Shown here one piece after another: positions 1-8,265 of a DNA stretch of 64,000 bases (within the stretch, counting starts at the first letter, position 1; each line of letters starts with the position of its first letter). The DNA comes from Parabacteroides bouchesdurhonensis (GTDB lineage: Bacteria > Bacteroidota > Bacteroidia > Bacteroidales > Tannerellaceae), in NCBI RefSeq assembly GCF_900186615.1, contig NZ_LT896588.1, positions 2,900,559-2,964,558 on the forward strand. The letters run 5' to 3'. Position numbers and translations under genes: made by a program. The notes under the pieces are model-generated. The model searched no databases. It worked only from the letters and a program-made list of their open reading frames with translations, and was not told the origin of the DNA.

Positions 1-111
1 CAGGGTGCGAATAGTATGACAATTGATTTAACCTCTCTTCCGTCAGGAACTTATGTGTTAAAACTATTTATTTCGGATACACAATCAGAAACATTTAAAT
101 TTGTTTTGTGA
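1..111 (+). CDS. C-terminal end of a secreted protein with a T9SS type A sorting tail (5' partial)
   Basis: The window opens inside a plus-strand reading frame whose last 36 residues end at a TGA at 109-111. The visible tail contains DLTSLPSGTYVLKLF followed by an ETFKFVL terminus. That is the pattern of the C-terminal Por-secretion sorting domain (a short LPSGxY strand, then a final basic/hydrophobic strand), which directs proteins through the type IX secretion system and is then cleaved. Nothing can be said about the cargo domain because it lies outside the window. A strong terminator follows 30 bases after the stop, so this is the last gene of its unit. Confidence 0.6.
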   Translation, partial: QGANSMTIDLTSLPSGTYVLKLFISDTQSETFKFVL

Positions 112-141
112 TTCCTTTTTCATGGTATTAGTTTAAACTTG

Positions 142-174
142 CCGCTCTACCTATAAAGGTAGGGCGGTTTTTGC
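142..174 (+). terminator. Intrinsic terminator
   Basis: An 11-bp stem (CCGCTCTACCT with AGGTAGGGCGG, one G-T wobble) with a 4-base ATAA loop is followed by a T-rich run. It lies just after the T9SS-tail gene and before the promoter of the next gene. Confidence 0.85.
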
Positions 175-301
175 TTTATGGTTGATTTTATCAGTCCTGA
201 GAACTATATCCCCCGTTTCATACGTGAAAGTGATATTTCCTTTCTTCCTGTTATTTGGGGGTAAAAGTGGATATTTTCTGAATAAACAATTACAATTCTT
301 G

Positions 302-309
302 TATATTTG
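302..309 (+). promoter_or_regulatory. Bacteroidetes -7 box (TATATTTG) of the TPR regulator gene
   Basis: TATATTTG fits the TAnnTTTG element recognised by the Bacteroidetes housekeeping sigma factor. No clear TTTG -33 box is present at the usual distance. Transcription would start near 315, which rules out the upstream TTG at 307 as start codon and supports the ATG at 334. Confidence 0.5.
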
Positions 310-333
310 TTAGCGAAACAATCTACGTATATT

Positions 334-1920
334 ATGAAAAACACATACCTGTATTATATACTTCTTCTTTATCTGTTCACCTCTTGTGTCCGACGGGATG
401 CCACGTTCTTTCTGCAAAACGCTGAAATGTACTGGCTTACGAATCCGGACAGCTGTCGTTTCTATCTGCAACAAATACGCAACCCGAAAAGATTGTCGTC
501 TGTAGATTATACGAAATACCAACTTTTCCGGCAAGTGAATGAACGGCAAAATGGAAACAGGCAACGGCCGGACTCTCTCTTTCTGACGTATGCCCGTGAT
601 CTTATTCAAGCCAAAGACTCTAACCTTGCCGCCCAATGCTATCTTTGGCGAGGCATTATCTTACAGCGTGACAGACAGTATGTTGAAACAGAGGCCATGT
701 TTCGGAAAGGGTTACAGATTGCTTCCAATCCGGAGACGCGCTCTGTCCTTTATCGGTATCTGGGCATTTCTTTCTGGGAACAGAATAAACCGGATGTCGC
801 TTTGCTGATCAATAGGGAAGCTATGCGGTTATATGATCAGGTTGGTTTGCCTACACAGATAAACCTGTTGAATGATGTGGCTTATTCCTTGTCTTGCCTT
901 AATCAGCCGGATAGCGCACTTTATTATTACCGGGCTGCTATACGGGAATCGGAGAAAGATTCGTTGAAAGCAACCTTATACCAGGCATTCTTTTATGATA
1001 AGGTCAGCTGGGTTTATCAAAAAGCAGGGAAAACGGAAGAAGCGTTGGAGGCCTTAAAGAAGGGTTTGCAGATGCAGCGTTCAAGGCAGGATATACCTTA
1101 CTCTCTATTGGCGGAAGCCCGCATATTCTTATCTGCCGGAGAAATAGATTCGGCCCGGATATATCTTAAAAAGGCAATACAGACCCCGGATACCTATGTA
1201 GCCACATACGCATACCAGCTACAGGCAGAGATACAGGAGGCATATAGTCCGGCTGAGGCTTTGGATAGTTGGCGGAAATATCAGAGAAGCATTCGGGAGA
1301 ATGCAACGAATCAAATAGCCTATTCCATTACTGCACAAAAATATCAAGACGAGAAACTCCGGAGCGAAAACGCTGAACTTCGACTTAAAAAGAAGCAACA
1401 GGATATTTATCTATTATCCCTCTGCCTTATCTTTATTACGCTGACCACCTGTGGATACATCTGGTATATGCGGGAGCGAAAAAAGAAAATACAACAAGAG
1501 GTTACCCGTCTTAAACAAGAACGCGAGCTGATCAGGCTTCAAGAACGGGCCACCGCCTTGCGTGAGCAACTATTCCGCCACCTTTCCGCCTCTAATAAGC
1601 TCTCTTCTTTATCGAATGGAGGAAAAAATGCGGAAGAGAAGTCTCGTCTTACCAATGAGGAAATAGAGGAGCTTATTCAAACAGTGGATTCCATTTGGCC
1701 GGGGTTTGCCGAGCGCTTGCGTACGCAATATCCGTTACTCCGGGCAAAAGATATTAGTTTCTGTTGCCTTATCAAGTCCGGAATCACTACCAAGGACCTG
1801 GCTACAATTTATTATGTAACCCCTTCTGCTATCAGCCAAAAGAAAGCTCGTATGAAACGGGAGAAATTCGGGATTATAGATGAGAAGTTATCTCTTGATG
1901 ACTTCTTAAAGAACTTCTAA
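334..1920 (+). CDS. Membrane-spanning TPR regulator with C-terminal LuxR-like HTH
   Basis: This 528-residue protein is probably a one-component transcriptional regulator of a type common in Bacteroidetes. It begins with a signal-like segment ending in LFTSC (Cys18), which could be a lipobox. Helical tetratricopeptide-type repeats occupy roughly residues 90-310. A single hydrophobic segment at about 359-379 (IYLLSLCLIFITLTT) is followed by a basic coiled coil at about 380-420. The C-terminal region (about 468-513) reads as a helix-turn-helix, with ITTKDLATIYYVTPSAIS resembling LuxR/GerE effectors. The implied topology is periplasmic TPR sensor, one membrane span and cytoplasmic DNA-binding tail. 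The start at 334 was chosen over an in-frame TTG at 307 because that codon lies in the promoter. Two beta-propeller-type lipoproteins follow, and they may be its targets or partners. The ligand is unknown. Confidence 0.75.
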   Translation: MKNTYLYYILLLYLFTSCVRRDATFFLQNAEMYWLTNPDSCRFYLQQIRNPKRLSSVDYTKYQLFRQVNERQNGNRQRPDSLFLTYARDLIQAKDSNLAAQCYLWRGIILQRDRQYVETEAMFRKGLQIASNPETRSVLYRYLGISFWEQNKPDVALLINREAMRLYDQVGLPTQINLLNDVAYSLSCLNQPDSALYYYRAAIRESEKDSLKATLYQAFFYDKVSWVYQKAGKTEEALEALKKGLQMQRSRQDIPYSLLAEARIFLSAGEIDSARIYLKKAIQTPDTYVATYAYQLQAEIQEAYSPAEALDSWRKYQRSIRENATNQIAYSITAQKYQDEKLRSENAELRLKKKQQDIYLLSLCLIFITLTTCGYIWYMRERKKKIQQEVTRLKQERELIRLQERATALREQLFRHLSASNKLSSLSNGGKNAEEKSRLTNEEIEELIQTVDSIWPGFAERLRTQYPLLRAKDISFCCLIKSGITTKDLATIYYVTPSAISQKKARMKREKFGIIDEKLSLDDFLKNF

Positions 1921-2044
1921 TCAGGAAATGTCAATCGTTTTTTAATACGATAGAATAGTAAATAACTAATAAATAAGAATATATATCTTTGTTATAAGCA
2001 ATAAATGTCAACTCCTTTTTGTCCTTTTCTCCAAGAAATCGGTT

Positions 2045-2052
2045 TATATTTG
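2045..2052 (+). promoter_or_regulatory. Bacteroidetes -7 box (TATATTTG) of the beta-propeller lipoprotein pair
   Basis: TATATTTG lies 29 bases before the ATG at 2082. A TTTG occurs upstream but about 23 bases away, slightly longer than the usual 19-21, so the -33 element is uncertain. Confidence 0.45.
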
Positions 2053-2081
2053 CTTTTGTTAATCATTAAAAACAGAATGAC

Positions 2082-3308
2082 ATGAATGCACAAATGAAAT
2101 GGATCGGCGGTTTTTTGTTCCTTTTCTTATTGATGGCTTGCGGAAATGGGAAGCAAAACACAAAAGGAGGAAACCTGTTAGACGATTGCACTGTGATAGG
2201 AAAGGTGGTACAAGTAGGGGATGATAAGGTCATATCCTGCGACCAACGTGAAATCAAAAATGCGATTCGTTTTCCTGTAAGCGCGTTGGTAGAAGATGTG
2301 GAATATATATGGTTGGATAACAGGGAAGATGCCTTGGTTAGCAATACGCGGGTAGTTCCGTCGGATAATTATTTGTTGGTATGGGGCCAGAAACAGAATC
2401 CTTTCAAACTATTCGACCGGAAAGGGCACTTTATTACGGCTATCGGCTCGTATGGGCAAGGGCCTAATGAATATCTGAATGTATATGATGCTCAACTGGA
2501 TGAGATTAATAACCGTATTTTCCTGCTCCCTTGGCAAAGCGATAAGATATTGGTTTTTGATTTGCAAGGAAACTCGTATCCTCCGATTCCGATTTGCATA
2601 CGTGCGCCTAAAGGGGTATTCCACGTAGATTATGCGAACGAAACCGTAGCTGTTGTTTTACTTCCTTTCCAAGGTTTGCCGGCGGTAGCATGGACGCAAG
2701 ACTTTGAAGGAAACCGGAAAACTTATATCGAACCCGAGCATCTGGAAGCTCCCCAGGATTATAGTAATGAGGTTCTATCCGGACGGAATACAGATGTTTT
2801 TGATGTGAGTATCCATTGTATTATGCCTACCCGTGTCGATTCGCTTTATCATTATGATGTGCAAAACAACCGTTTACGCCCTTGCTTTACGATGAATTTT
2901 ATGGACGATCCTATCCCTTGGCATGGTTATACCGAGCTACCCAACTACTATATAGGGAATATCTCATCGCCGGTACAAGTTGCAGCCGGAATGTTCGAGC
3001 CGTCCAAGCGTACTTTTTACATTATCGATAAGCAAACATTGCGGGGAGCTTATGTGCAATTTGTGAATGATTTGATGTTTGAAAATATACATCTTAGCCA
3101 TTATGATGGATTTGAATTGCCTTATTTCAGTTTAGAATATGGCTATTTTATCCAGAACATGGAACCGGCCGGTATATTGGAGAATATCGACACAGCCATA
3201 AAAAGCGGAAAGTTATCGGACAAGGAATTGCAAGAGCTACGCGAGCTACAAGCATCTATCCACGACAATAATAACAATTGTATTTTACTGGCCCGGTTAA
3301 AAAAATAA
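2082..3308 (+). CDS. 6-bladed beta-propeller lipoprotein
   Basis: A 408-residue lipoprotein. The N-terminal hydrophobic stretch ends in LLMACG, with lipidated Cys20. The first blade carries the family signature of Bacteroidales 6-bladed beta-propeller proteins: a VEYIWLD strand, then FKLFDRKGHFITAIGSYGQGPNEY, with the GxGPxEY turn, and later KILVFDLQG. These proteins are abundant in Bacteroidales, and their function is mostly unestablished. The next gene starts 7 bases after the stop, so the two are almost certainly co-transcribed. It lies downstream of a TPR/HTH membrane regulator in the same orientation but has its own -7 box. An in-frame ATG at residue 5 could also be the start. Confidence 0.75.
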   Translation: MNAQMKWIGGFLFLFLLMACGNGKQNTKGGNLLDDCTVIGKVVQVGDDKVISCDQREIKNAIRFPVSALVEDVEYIWLDNREDALVSNTRVVPSDNYLLVWGQKQNPFKLFDRKGHFITAIGSYGQGPNEYLNVYDAQLDEINNRIFLLPWQSDKILVFDLQGNSYPPIPICIRAPKGVFHVDYANETVAVVLLPFQGLPAVAWTQDFEGNRKTYIEPEHLEAPQDYSNEVLSGRNTDVFDVSIHCIMPTRVDSLYHYDVQNNRLRPCFTMNFMDDPIPWHGYTELPNYYIGNISSPVQVAAGMFEPSKRTFYIIDKQTLRGAYVQFVNDLMFENIHLSHYDGFELPYFSLEYGYFIQNMEPAGILENIDTAIKSGKLSDKELQELRELQASIHDNNNNCILLARLKK

Positions 3309-3315
3309 GCAAATT

Positions 3316-4656
3316 ATGAAAAAGAAATCTATATACTTATTCATCTCCGTATTATCTCTGATACTCCTGTTGGATGGATGCCTTTCAAAACAGGCTGAAC
3401 AAAACGAGGGTGACGGAAATACAACGGTTGTACATCGTTCTCCCAAATCACCTCTTTATACGGCACAGACAGACAATTCCCGTCCGGTTGTTTCCATTTC
3501 TGTCGAGAATGCGATCCAAAGCCAGCCTGCCACCTTACGGCTTAGCCAGATCGCCTCGTCGGTAGAATATTATGCGGTTGGGGATGATAAATACCAGGTT
3601 ACCCAAATACTGAAAGTGCCGGAAGGATTCATCGCGCTCAACAAGCCCAAGATTTATCTGTATCGTAAAGGGATGAAAAGAAAACGGGTAGGTTTCAAGG
3701 CGGAATATAGCGAATGGGCAGCCTCTTTGGTCGGTAATAGCCTGTATTATGATTCGGAGAGCGGACAGTTATACGGATATATAAAAAGATTGGAAAAAGA
3801 TCAGGCTTACCGTACTTATTATATTGGCGAGATGCCTAAACTGGACTCAATATTAGCCCGGCAGCGATATCTTTTCATTGATTCCTTACCGAATTTATAT
3901 CCTGTTCCGTATTTGCCGGGTGATTATTCGGACCCTCTTCTTGACTTTAACGAAAAGGGGTATGCTAAATTTTCAACAATGCCACAAATAACTTATATTC
4001 CAAACGGTATCCTGACATTTAACCTGCAGGGAGATACACTTTGCCGTTTCCCGGCAGGTATGGACCCTTTCCCTAAGAAACTGCCAGACCAATACAGACA
4101 TACGGATTATGCAACAGCCTATTCTTATGACAAACAGCTTACTTTCAAGATAACCTATAGCGATACGATCTATAGGATAGCAAGTCCCAATATCCTTATT
4201 CCCGCGTATCATCTGGATTTCGGTAAACATAAAGCTTCCGCATCCTACATCTTCTCACGTCAGGAGATGCAACATAAAGCATGGTTGACGGACCTCAAAG
4301 AGAATCAATACGCTCTTTTCCTGGGTGTTCATTATGAAGGAAAAAGGACTTACGAAGGTTGGCTGGATAAAAACAGCGAGCGCGACACCGCTTCACCGGA
4401 GTATCGGATCGTTTATTTGAAGAAATCACGGCAAGCTGTTGTATTACCGGAGAAAGACTACGCGTTTATCAATGATTTGGACGGTGGCCTTCCTTTCTGG
4501 CCGGACGGACAGGCGGATGGTTACTTTTATATGATTCGCCCTGCAAAGGAACTGAAAAAAGAGATTCGCTTGGACGGTTCTCCACGACAGAAAGAACTGG
4601 CAGCTTTCCTGAAAGACTTGCCGGACGATCAAAACGTATTGATGGTAGTTCATTGA
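3316..4656 (+). CDS. Lipoprotein related to 6-bladed beta-propeller / DUF4221 proteins
   Basis: A 446-residue protein with a lipoprotein signal ending in LLDGC (Cys22). After a low-complexity linker, the mature part has LRLSQIASSVEYYAVGDDKY. This matches the opening 'L S x I A x x V E Y' strand of beta-propeller lipoproteins such as its upstream neighbour, but the GxGPxEY turn is missing. The overall length and layout also resemble DUF4221 lipoproteins. I cannot separate these options by eye. It is probably anchored to the outer membrane and produced with the preceding gene (7-base gap). It is the last gene before the TPP riboswitch, and no clear terminator hairpin is visible in between. Confidence 0.6.
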   Translation: MKKKSIYLFISVLSLILLLDGCLSKQAEQNEGDGNTTVVHRSPKSPLYTAQTDNSRPVVSISVENAIQSQPATLRLSQIASSVEYYAVGDDKYQVTQILKVPEGFIALNKPKIYLYRKGMKRKRVGFKAEYSEWAASLVGNSLYYDSESGQLYGYIKRLEKDQAYRTYYIGEMPKLDSILARQRYLFIDSLPNLYPVPYLPGDYSDPLLDFNEKGYAKFSTMPQITYIPNGILTFNLQGDTLCRFPAGMDPFPKKLPDQYRHTDYATAYSYDKQLTFKITYSDTIYRIASPNILIPAYHLDFGKHKASASYIFSRQEMQHKAWLTDLKENQYALFLGVHYEGKRTYEGWLDKNSERDTASPEYRIVYLKKSRQAVVLPEKDYAFINDLDGGLPFWPDGQADGYFYMIRPAKELKKEIRLDGSPRQKELAAFLKDLPDDQNVLMVVH

Positions 4657-4710
4657 AGTTTCATCCGGAAATAATTTACAGCCCGTATCCCCTGATCCGG
4701 TAAAATATAC

Positions 4711-4718
4711 TATATTTG
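4711..4718 (+). promoter_or_regulatory. Bacteroidetes -7 box driving the TPP-riboswitch transcript
   Basis: TATATTTG lies 6 bases before the start of the riboswitch P1 stem, so transcription would begin almost exactly at the aptamer's 5' edge. No good TTTG -33 box was found. Confidence 0.5.
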
Positions 4719-4724
4719 TATCGA

Positions 4725-4806
4725 CTTATCATAGGGGTGCCTTAATATACGGGCTGAGATTATACCCATTGAACCTGATCCGGGTAATGCCGTCGAAGGG
4801 AATAAG
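4725..4806 (+). ncRNA. TPP riboswitch (THI box)
   Basis: The conserved THI-box blocks are present in order: GGGGTGCC, then GGGCTGAGAT, ACCCATTGAACCTGATC, GGTAATGCC and GAAGGGA. P1 closes through CTTAT at 4725-4729 with ATAAG at 4802-4806. It precedes the thiazole synthase gene. Downstream, GGAGAGC (4824-4830) can pair with GCTTTCC (4844-4850) around a GTTACCTC loop. That is a candidate expression platform acting on translation, since no terminator U-run follows. Ligand binding is inferred from family membership and is very likely. Confidence 0.95.
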
Positions 4807-4878
4807 GTAGATAACTAAATAAAGGAGAGCGTTACCTCTATGTGCTTTCCGATGTTTAAATTCTAATTATTAATAAGA

Positions 4879-5649
4879 ATGGAACAGATTGTTTCAAGCG
4901 GAATTATTGATTCCTATTTTGCAAAGCTGAAAAGTAATTTATCGGTAGATGTGGCTATTGTTGGTGGCGGGCCGTCAGGTATTGTGGCGGCTTATTATCT
5001 GGCTAAAGCCGGTAAAAAAGTAGCTCTCTTTGATCGTAAGCTGGCTCCAGGTGGCGGAATGTGGGGCGGTGCTATGATGTTTAACGATATTGTAGTGCAG
5101 GAAGAAGCCATGCCTATCGTAAAAGAACTGGGCGTTTCTTTCCACGATGCCGGCAACGGAACTTACATTATGGACTCGGTTCATACTACTTCGGCTCTGA
5201 TTTATCAGGCAACAAAAGCAGGTGCAACTATATTTAATTGCTATTCGGTGGAAGATGTGGTATTTCATAACGATGCGGTAGCCGGTGTTGTTGTAAACTG
5301 GGCGCCCGTAATCCGTGAGGGAATGCACGTAGATCCTCTTACAATCATGGCTAAAGCAGTGTTGGAAGGAACCGGACACGATTGTGAAGTAGCCCGTACC
5401 GTTGCCCGTAAGAATGACATCCGTTTGAATACGCCCACAGGAGGTGTTATAGGCGAACGTTCCCTGAATGTTGAATTAGGTGAAGCAACTACTGTTGAGA
5501 ATACAAAAGAAATCTATCCGGGACTATTCGTATCCGGTATGGCTGCCAATGGGGTAAGCGGCAGTTTCCGCATGGGCCCTATCTTTGGCGGTATGCTGAT
5601 GAGCGGTAAGAAAGCTGCCGAACTTATTTGTGCCAAGTTGGATAAATAA
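4879..5649 (+). CDS. thi4: Sulfide-dependent ADP-thiazole synthase (Thi4 family)
   Basis: This 256-residue enzyme would make the thiazole moiety of thiamine from NAD, glycine and sulfur. A dinucleotide-binding Rossmann motif, VAIVGGGPSGIVAAYYLAKAG (about residues 25-45), is followed by GGGMWGGAMMFN. The residue that in yeast Thi4 is the sacrificial cysteine is a histidine here (GMHVDPL, His150). As in archaeal homologues, this indicates a true catalyst that uses free sulfide plus iron and suits anoxic, sulfide-rich habitats. The C-terminal GLFVSGMAANGVSGSFRMGP is typical of the family. Its control by a TPP riboswitch confirms a thiamine role. It stands alone, without thiC/thiS/thiG beside it, and is closed by its own terminator. 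Confidence 0.92.
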   Translation: MEQIVSSGIIDSYFAKLKSNLSVDVAIVGGGPSGIVAAYYLAKAGKKVALFDRKLAPGGGMWGGAMMFNDIVVQEEAMPIVKELGVSFHDAGNGTYIMDSVHTTSALIYQATKAGATIFNCYSVEDVVFHNDAVAGVVVNWAPVIREGMHVDPLTIMAKAVLEGTGHDCEVARTVARKNDIRLNTPTGGVIGERSLNVELGEATTVENTKEIYPGLFVSGMAANGVSGSFRMGPIFGGMLMSGKKAAELICAKLDK

Positions 5650-5675
5650 CAGAAAGTAAGTTTACTATTGATATA

Positions 5676-5720
5676 TTGGCTTTAGCCGCATTTACAGAAT
5701 GTTTGGCTAAAGCCAATTTT
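5676..5720 (+). terminator. Intrinsic terminator of the thi4 unit
   Basis: A perfect 12-bp stem (TTGGCTTTAGCC with GGCTAAAGCCAA) with a 17-base loop is followed by TTTT. Its 3' arm overlaps the -33 box of the next promoter. Confidence 0.85.
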
Positions 5721-5733
5721 ATATTTATATTTG
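5702..5733 (+). promoter_or_regulatory. Bacteroidetes promoter: TTTG-N20-TATATTTG
   Basis: TTTG at 5702-5705 and TATATTTG at 5726-5733 are 20 bases apart, a full match to the Bacteroidetes primary-sigma consensus. It drives the secreted TIM-barrel-like protein gene at 5791. Confidence 0.75.
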
Positions 5734-5790
5734 TCTCGTCCGTTTGCAATTGGGCATCTGGATTAGGAATATCATTAAAAAACCACTATT

Positions 5791-8025
5791 ATGAAGAATC
5801 AACTAAAGACTCTTTTTGCGGCTGTTTTATGCCTTCTTTTTTGTTCGGTTACTGCAAATGCGATAACCGATAAATTACCGGATATTATTATCGAAAACAG
5901 TCAGATGCGTCTGGTTATAAGCCCGGACGGCAAAGCACGCAGCCTGATACATAAACCGAGCGGACAGGAATGTTTGGACACGAATGCCGATCTGCCTGTT
6001 TGCGCTATCACCCAGTATCGCCCGTATGATAACGAGAACTTCCTGATGTTTCCGGCAAAGCCCCGTACTTTTCCTTCCAACAAGGTAGAACGGATTGGCG
6101 ATACCTTACGCGTGGAGTTTGAAGATACGTACGATATCGCTTATATCCCTATGCACATTACAGACGATTATATCCATTTTACGCTCGATAGGATAGATTA
6201 CCGTATTGAAGACTTCGGGGTGAAACGTAAAACGGAAATAGACGAATTTACACTGATGCAATTACCCGTACGTAAGCGTGAAAACTTCGGTGAATGGCTG
6301 AACGTTATATGGGATAACGATGTTGCCGTGAACCTTCTGGCTACGTCGCCGTGTACCCGTATCGATGCTTTTCAACAGAAAGAGGCTATCAATCTCTATG
6401 CCGGACTGGACTTTCAGGTAAAGCTGTTTCATGCCGGAGCAGCATTGATTACTACCTCAAAAGACCGTTTGCTGTCCTGCATAGATCGTTTGGAGAGGGA
6501 TTATAACATGCCTTTGGGCGTAGAGAGCCGTCGCCGGCAGGAATACCCTTATTCATATTATGAGTTGCGTGATGTAACCACCGATAATATAGACGAACAT
6601 ATTGAGTATGCCCGTAAAGGCGGTTTCAAGACAATTGTTATCTACTATGTGGATTTTGCCGAATCGTGCGGTCATTATCCCTGGCGCAAGGAATATCCGA
6701 ACGGTATGAAAGACCTGAAAGAAATAACCGACAAAATCTATAAAGCAGGTATGATTCCGGGCCTGCATCTTCATTATTCAAAGGTGGGAAGGAACGACCC
6801 GTATCTGTTGGGAGAAGAACCCGATACCCGTTTAAACCGCGTACGTAACTTTACATTGGCCCGTCCGGCCGATTCAACATCTACCGTTCTTTATATAGAA
6901 GAGAATCCCGAAGGCACACAAATGGAGAAAGACCGTACATTGCTTCAAATAGGAAAAGAATTAGTGTTGTACACGGGTTATACTTCCACGCCTCCGTATC
7001 AGTTAACCGGCTGTACGCGTGGAGTAGGTGGTTCTGTTCCGCGCAATTATGAAAAAGGGGAGAAGTTCGGTTTACTGGATGTAGACGATTGGCCTTTGTT
7101 TGTCAGGATAGACCAGAATACGGGTTTGCAAAAAGAAGTGTCGAAGAGGCTGGGAGAGATATATGCCGGAGCCGGTTTCAAGTTCGTTTATTTTGATGGC
7201 GCAGAGGATGTTCCAATGCCTTATTGGTATAACGTATCCCGTTCGCAGTTGTCTGTTTACGAAGAATTAAATCCGTCACCTCTATATGCGGAAGGTGCGT
7301 TGAAATCTCATTACGGCTGGCATATACTGAGCCGCGGTAACGCTTTCGATATATTCCCGCCCGAACGCATCCGTCCGGCCATGAAGAAATATACAGCCCG
7401 TGCAGCCCGTCAGATAGCGAAAGATTTTACGTCGGTCAACTTTGGTTGGGTCAATTATCTGGCTCCCAGTGAAAAAACAATCGGTATGCAGCCGGATATG
7501 TATGAATATATATGCAGCCGGGCTTTGGCATGGAATAGTCCTATATCGCTGGTTGGCAATTTGAAAGAGATACGAAAACATCCCCGTTCGGACGATAACC
7601 TGTTGGTCATCAGTTGGTGGGAAGATGCTAAGCTGAAAGGTGCATTTAGCGAGGAACAGAAGGAGGCTTTGAAAAACCTCGATCAGGAATATACGATCCT
7701 AAAGAATAAGAAAGGCGGTTATGAGCTGTATCCTTGCGAACAGATAACCACCGATGCGGAAGGGCCTGTTCGTGCTTTCGTGTTTGAGCGTGACGGAAAG
7801 ACATGTATTGTGTACTGGCACATGTCCGGTTCAGGTGAAATTCAGCTGGATGCCGACAAACGCCTTATCCGTCTTACGGATGCTTTTGGCAAGCGCGTAT
7901 CTGTCCGCCAGAAAGACGGCAAACTTATCTTGCCTGCTGCCGGACGTTTGTTCCTGGATATAGACCTGCCTCGTGCGGAAGCTACGGCTTTATTCCGGAA
8001 CAGCATTGGACTTTCCGGTAAATAA
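5791..8025 (+). CDS. Secreted protein with a glycosidase-like TIM barrel, substrate unknown
   Basis: A 744-residue exported protein. The signal peptide runs to about Ala24 (SVTANA). An N-terminal beta-rich region (residues about 30-250) precedes a barrel-like central region with DNIDEHIEYARKGGFKTIVI, then PNGMKDLKEITDKIYKAGM and IPGLHLHYSKV. This strand-helix rhythm is typical of GH-type TIM barrels. FKFVYFDGAEDV near residue 470 is a plausible acidic active-site strand. A C-terminal beta domain ends the protein. I do not recognise a specific CAZy family. It has its own promoter and is followed by a copy of the long palindromic repeat, so it is probably monocistronic. A polysaccharide- or glycan-degrading role is inferred only from fold pattern and secretion. 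Confidence 0.6.
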   Translation: MKNQLKTLFAAVLCLLFCSVTANAITDKLPDIIIENSQMRLVISPDGKARSLIHKPSGQECLDTNADLPVCAITQYRPYDNENFLMFPAKPRTFPSNKVERIGDTLRVEFEDTYDIAYIPMHITDDYIHFTLDRIDYRIEDFGVKRKTEIDEFTLMQLPVRKRENFGEWLNVIWDNDVAVNLLATSPCTRIDAFQQKEAINLYAGLDFQVKLFHAGAALITTSKDRLLSCIDRLERDYNMPLGVESRRRQEYPYSYYELRDVTTDNIDEHIEYARKGGFKTIVIYYVDFAESCGHYPWRKEYPNGMKDLKEITDKIYKAGMIPGLHLHYSKVGRNDPYLLGEEPDTRLNRVRNFTLARPADSTSTVLYIEENPEGTQMEKDRTLLQIGKELVLYTGYTSTPPYQLTGCTRGVGGSVPRNYEKGEKFGLLDVDDWPLFVRIDQNTGLQKEVSKRLGEIYAGAGFKFVYFDGAEDVPMPYWYNVSRSQLSVYEELNPSPLYAEGALKSHYGWHILSRGNAFDIFPPERIRPAMKKYTARAARQIAKDFTSVNFGWVNYLAPSEKTIGMQPDMYEYICSRALAWNSPISLVGNLKEIRKHPRSDDNLLVISWWEDAKLKGAFSEEQKEALKNLDQEYTILKNKKGGYELYPCEQITTDAEGPVRAFVFERDGKTCIVYWHMSGSGEIQLDADKRLIRLTDAFGKRVSVRQKDGKLILPAAGRLFLDIDLPRAEATALFRNSIGLSGK

Positions 8026-8048
8026 ACAGATAGAATTACTTGCCGGGT

Positions 8049-8152
8049 AAAGGATATATCTTTTGCAACTAAAAGTCCCGTCTTAACACTTCAAAGGTCT
8101 GCTCTTTTGAAATGTTAAGACGGGACTTTTAGTTGCAAAGGTCAGCTCTTTT
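8049..8152. repeat. Long palindromic intergenic repeat, copy 1 (loop inverted)
   Basis: This is one of four related elements. It starts with AAAGGATATATCTTTTG and has perfect 27-nt arms (8062-8088 and 8113-8139) containing AAGTCCCGTCTTAACA. The 24-nt loop (8089-8112) can pair further on itself. The element ends in GCTCTTTT. The loop is the exact reverse complement of the loop in copy 2, while the flanks keep the same orientation. It probably also acts as a transcription terminator for the gene ending at 8025. Confidence 0.9.
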
Positions 8153-8204
8153 GTTTGCTCTTCTCCCGATCGGATTATCTGATAAATATTACAGGAACAT
8201 GTAT

Positions 8205-8212
8205 TACCTTTG
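8205..8212 (+). promoter_or_regulatory. Bacteroidetes -7 box (TACCTTTG) of the HAD gene
   Basis: TACCTTTG matches TAnnTTTG and lies 53 bases before the chosen start at 8266. No convincing -33 TTTG is seen at 19-21 bases. Confidence 0.45.
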
Positions 8213-8265
8213 TTCATTCTTTGTAGGCGTTGATTTTATATTTAGGGGAAATAGAAATATTGTTT

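Noticed and set aside
8049-8152. Insertion sequence interpretation of the palindromic repeats
   Set aside because: No transposase reading frame and no clear target-site duplication; the elements are about 105 bp, so at most MITE- or REP-like.
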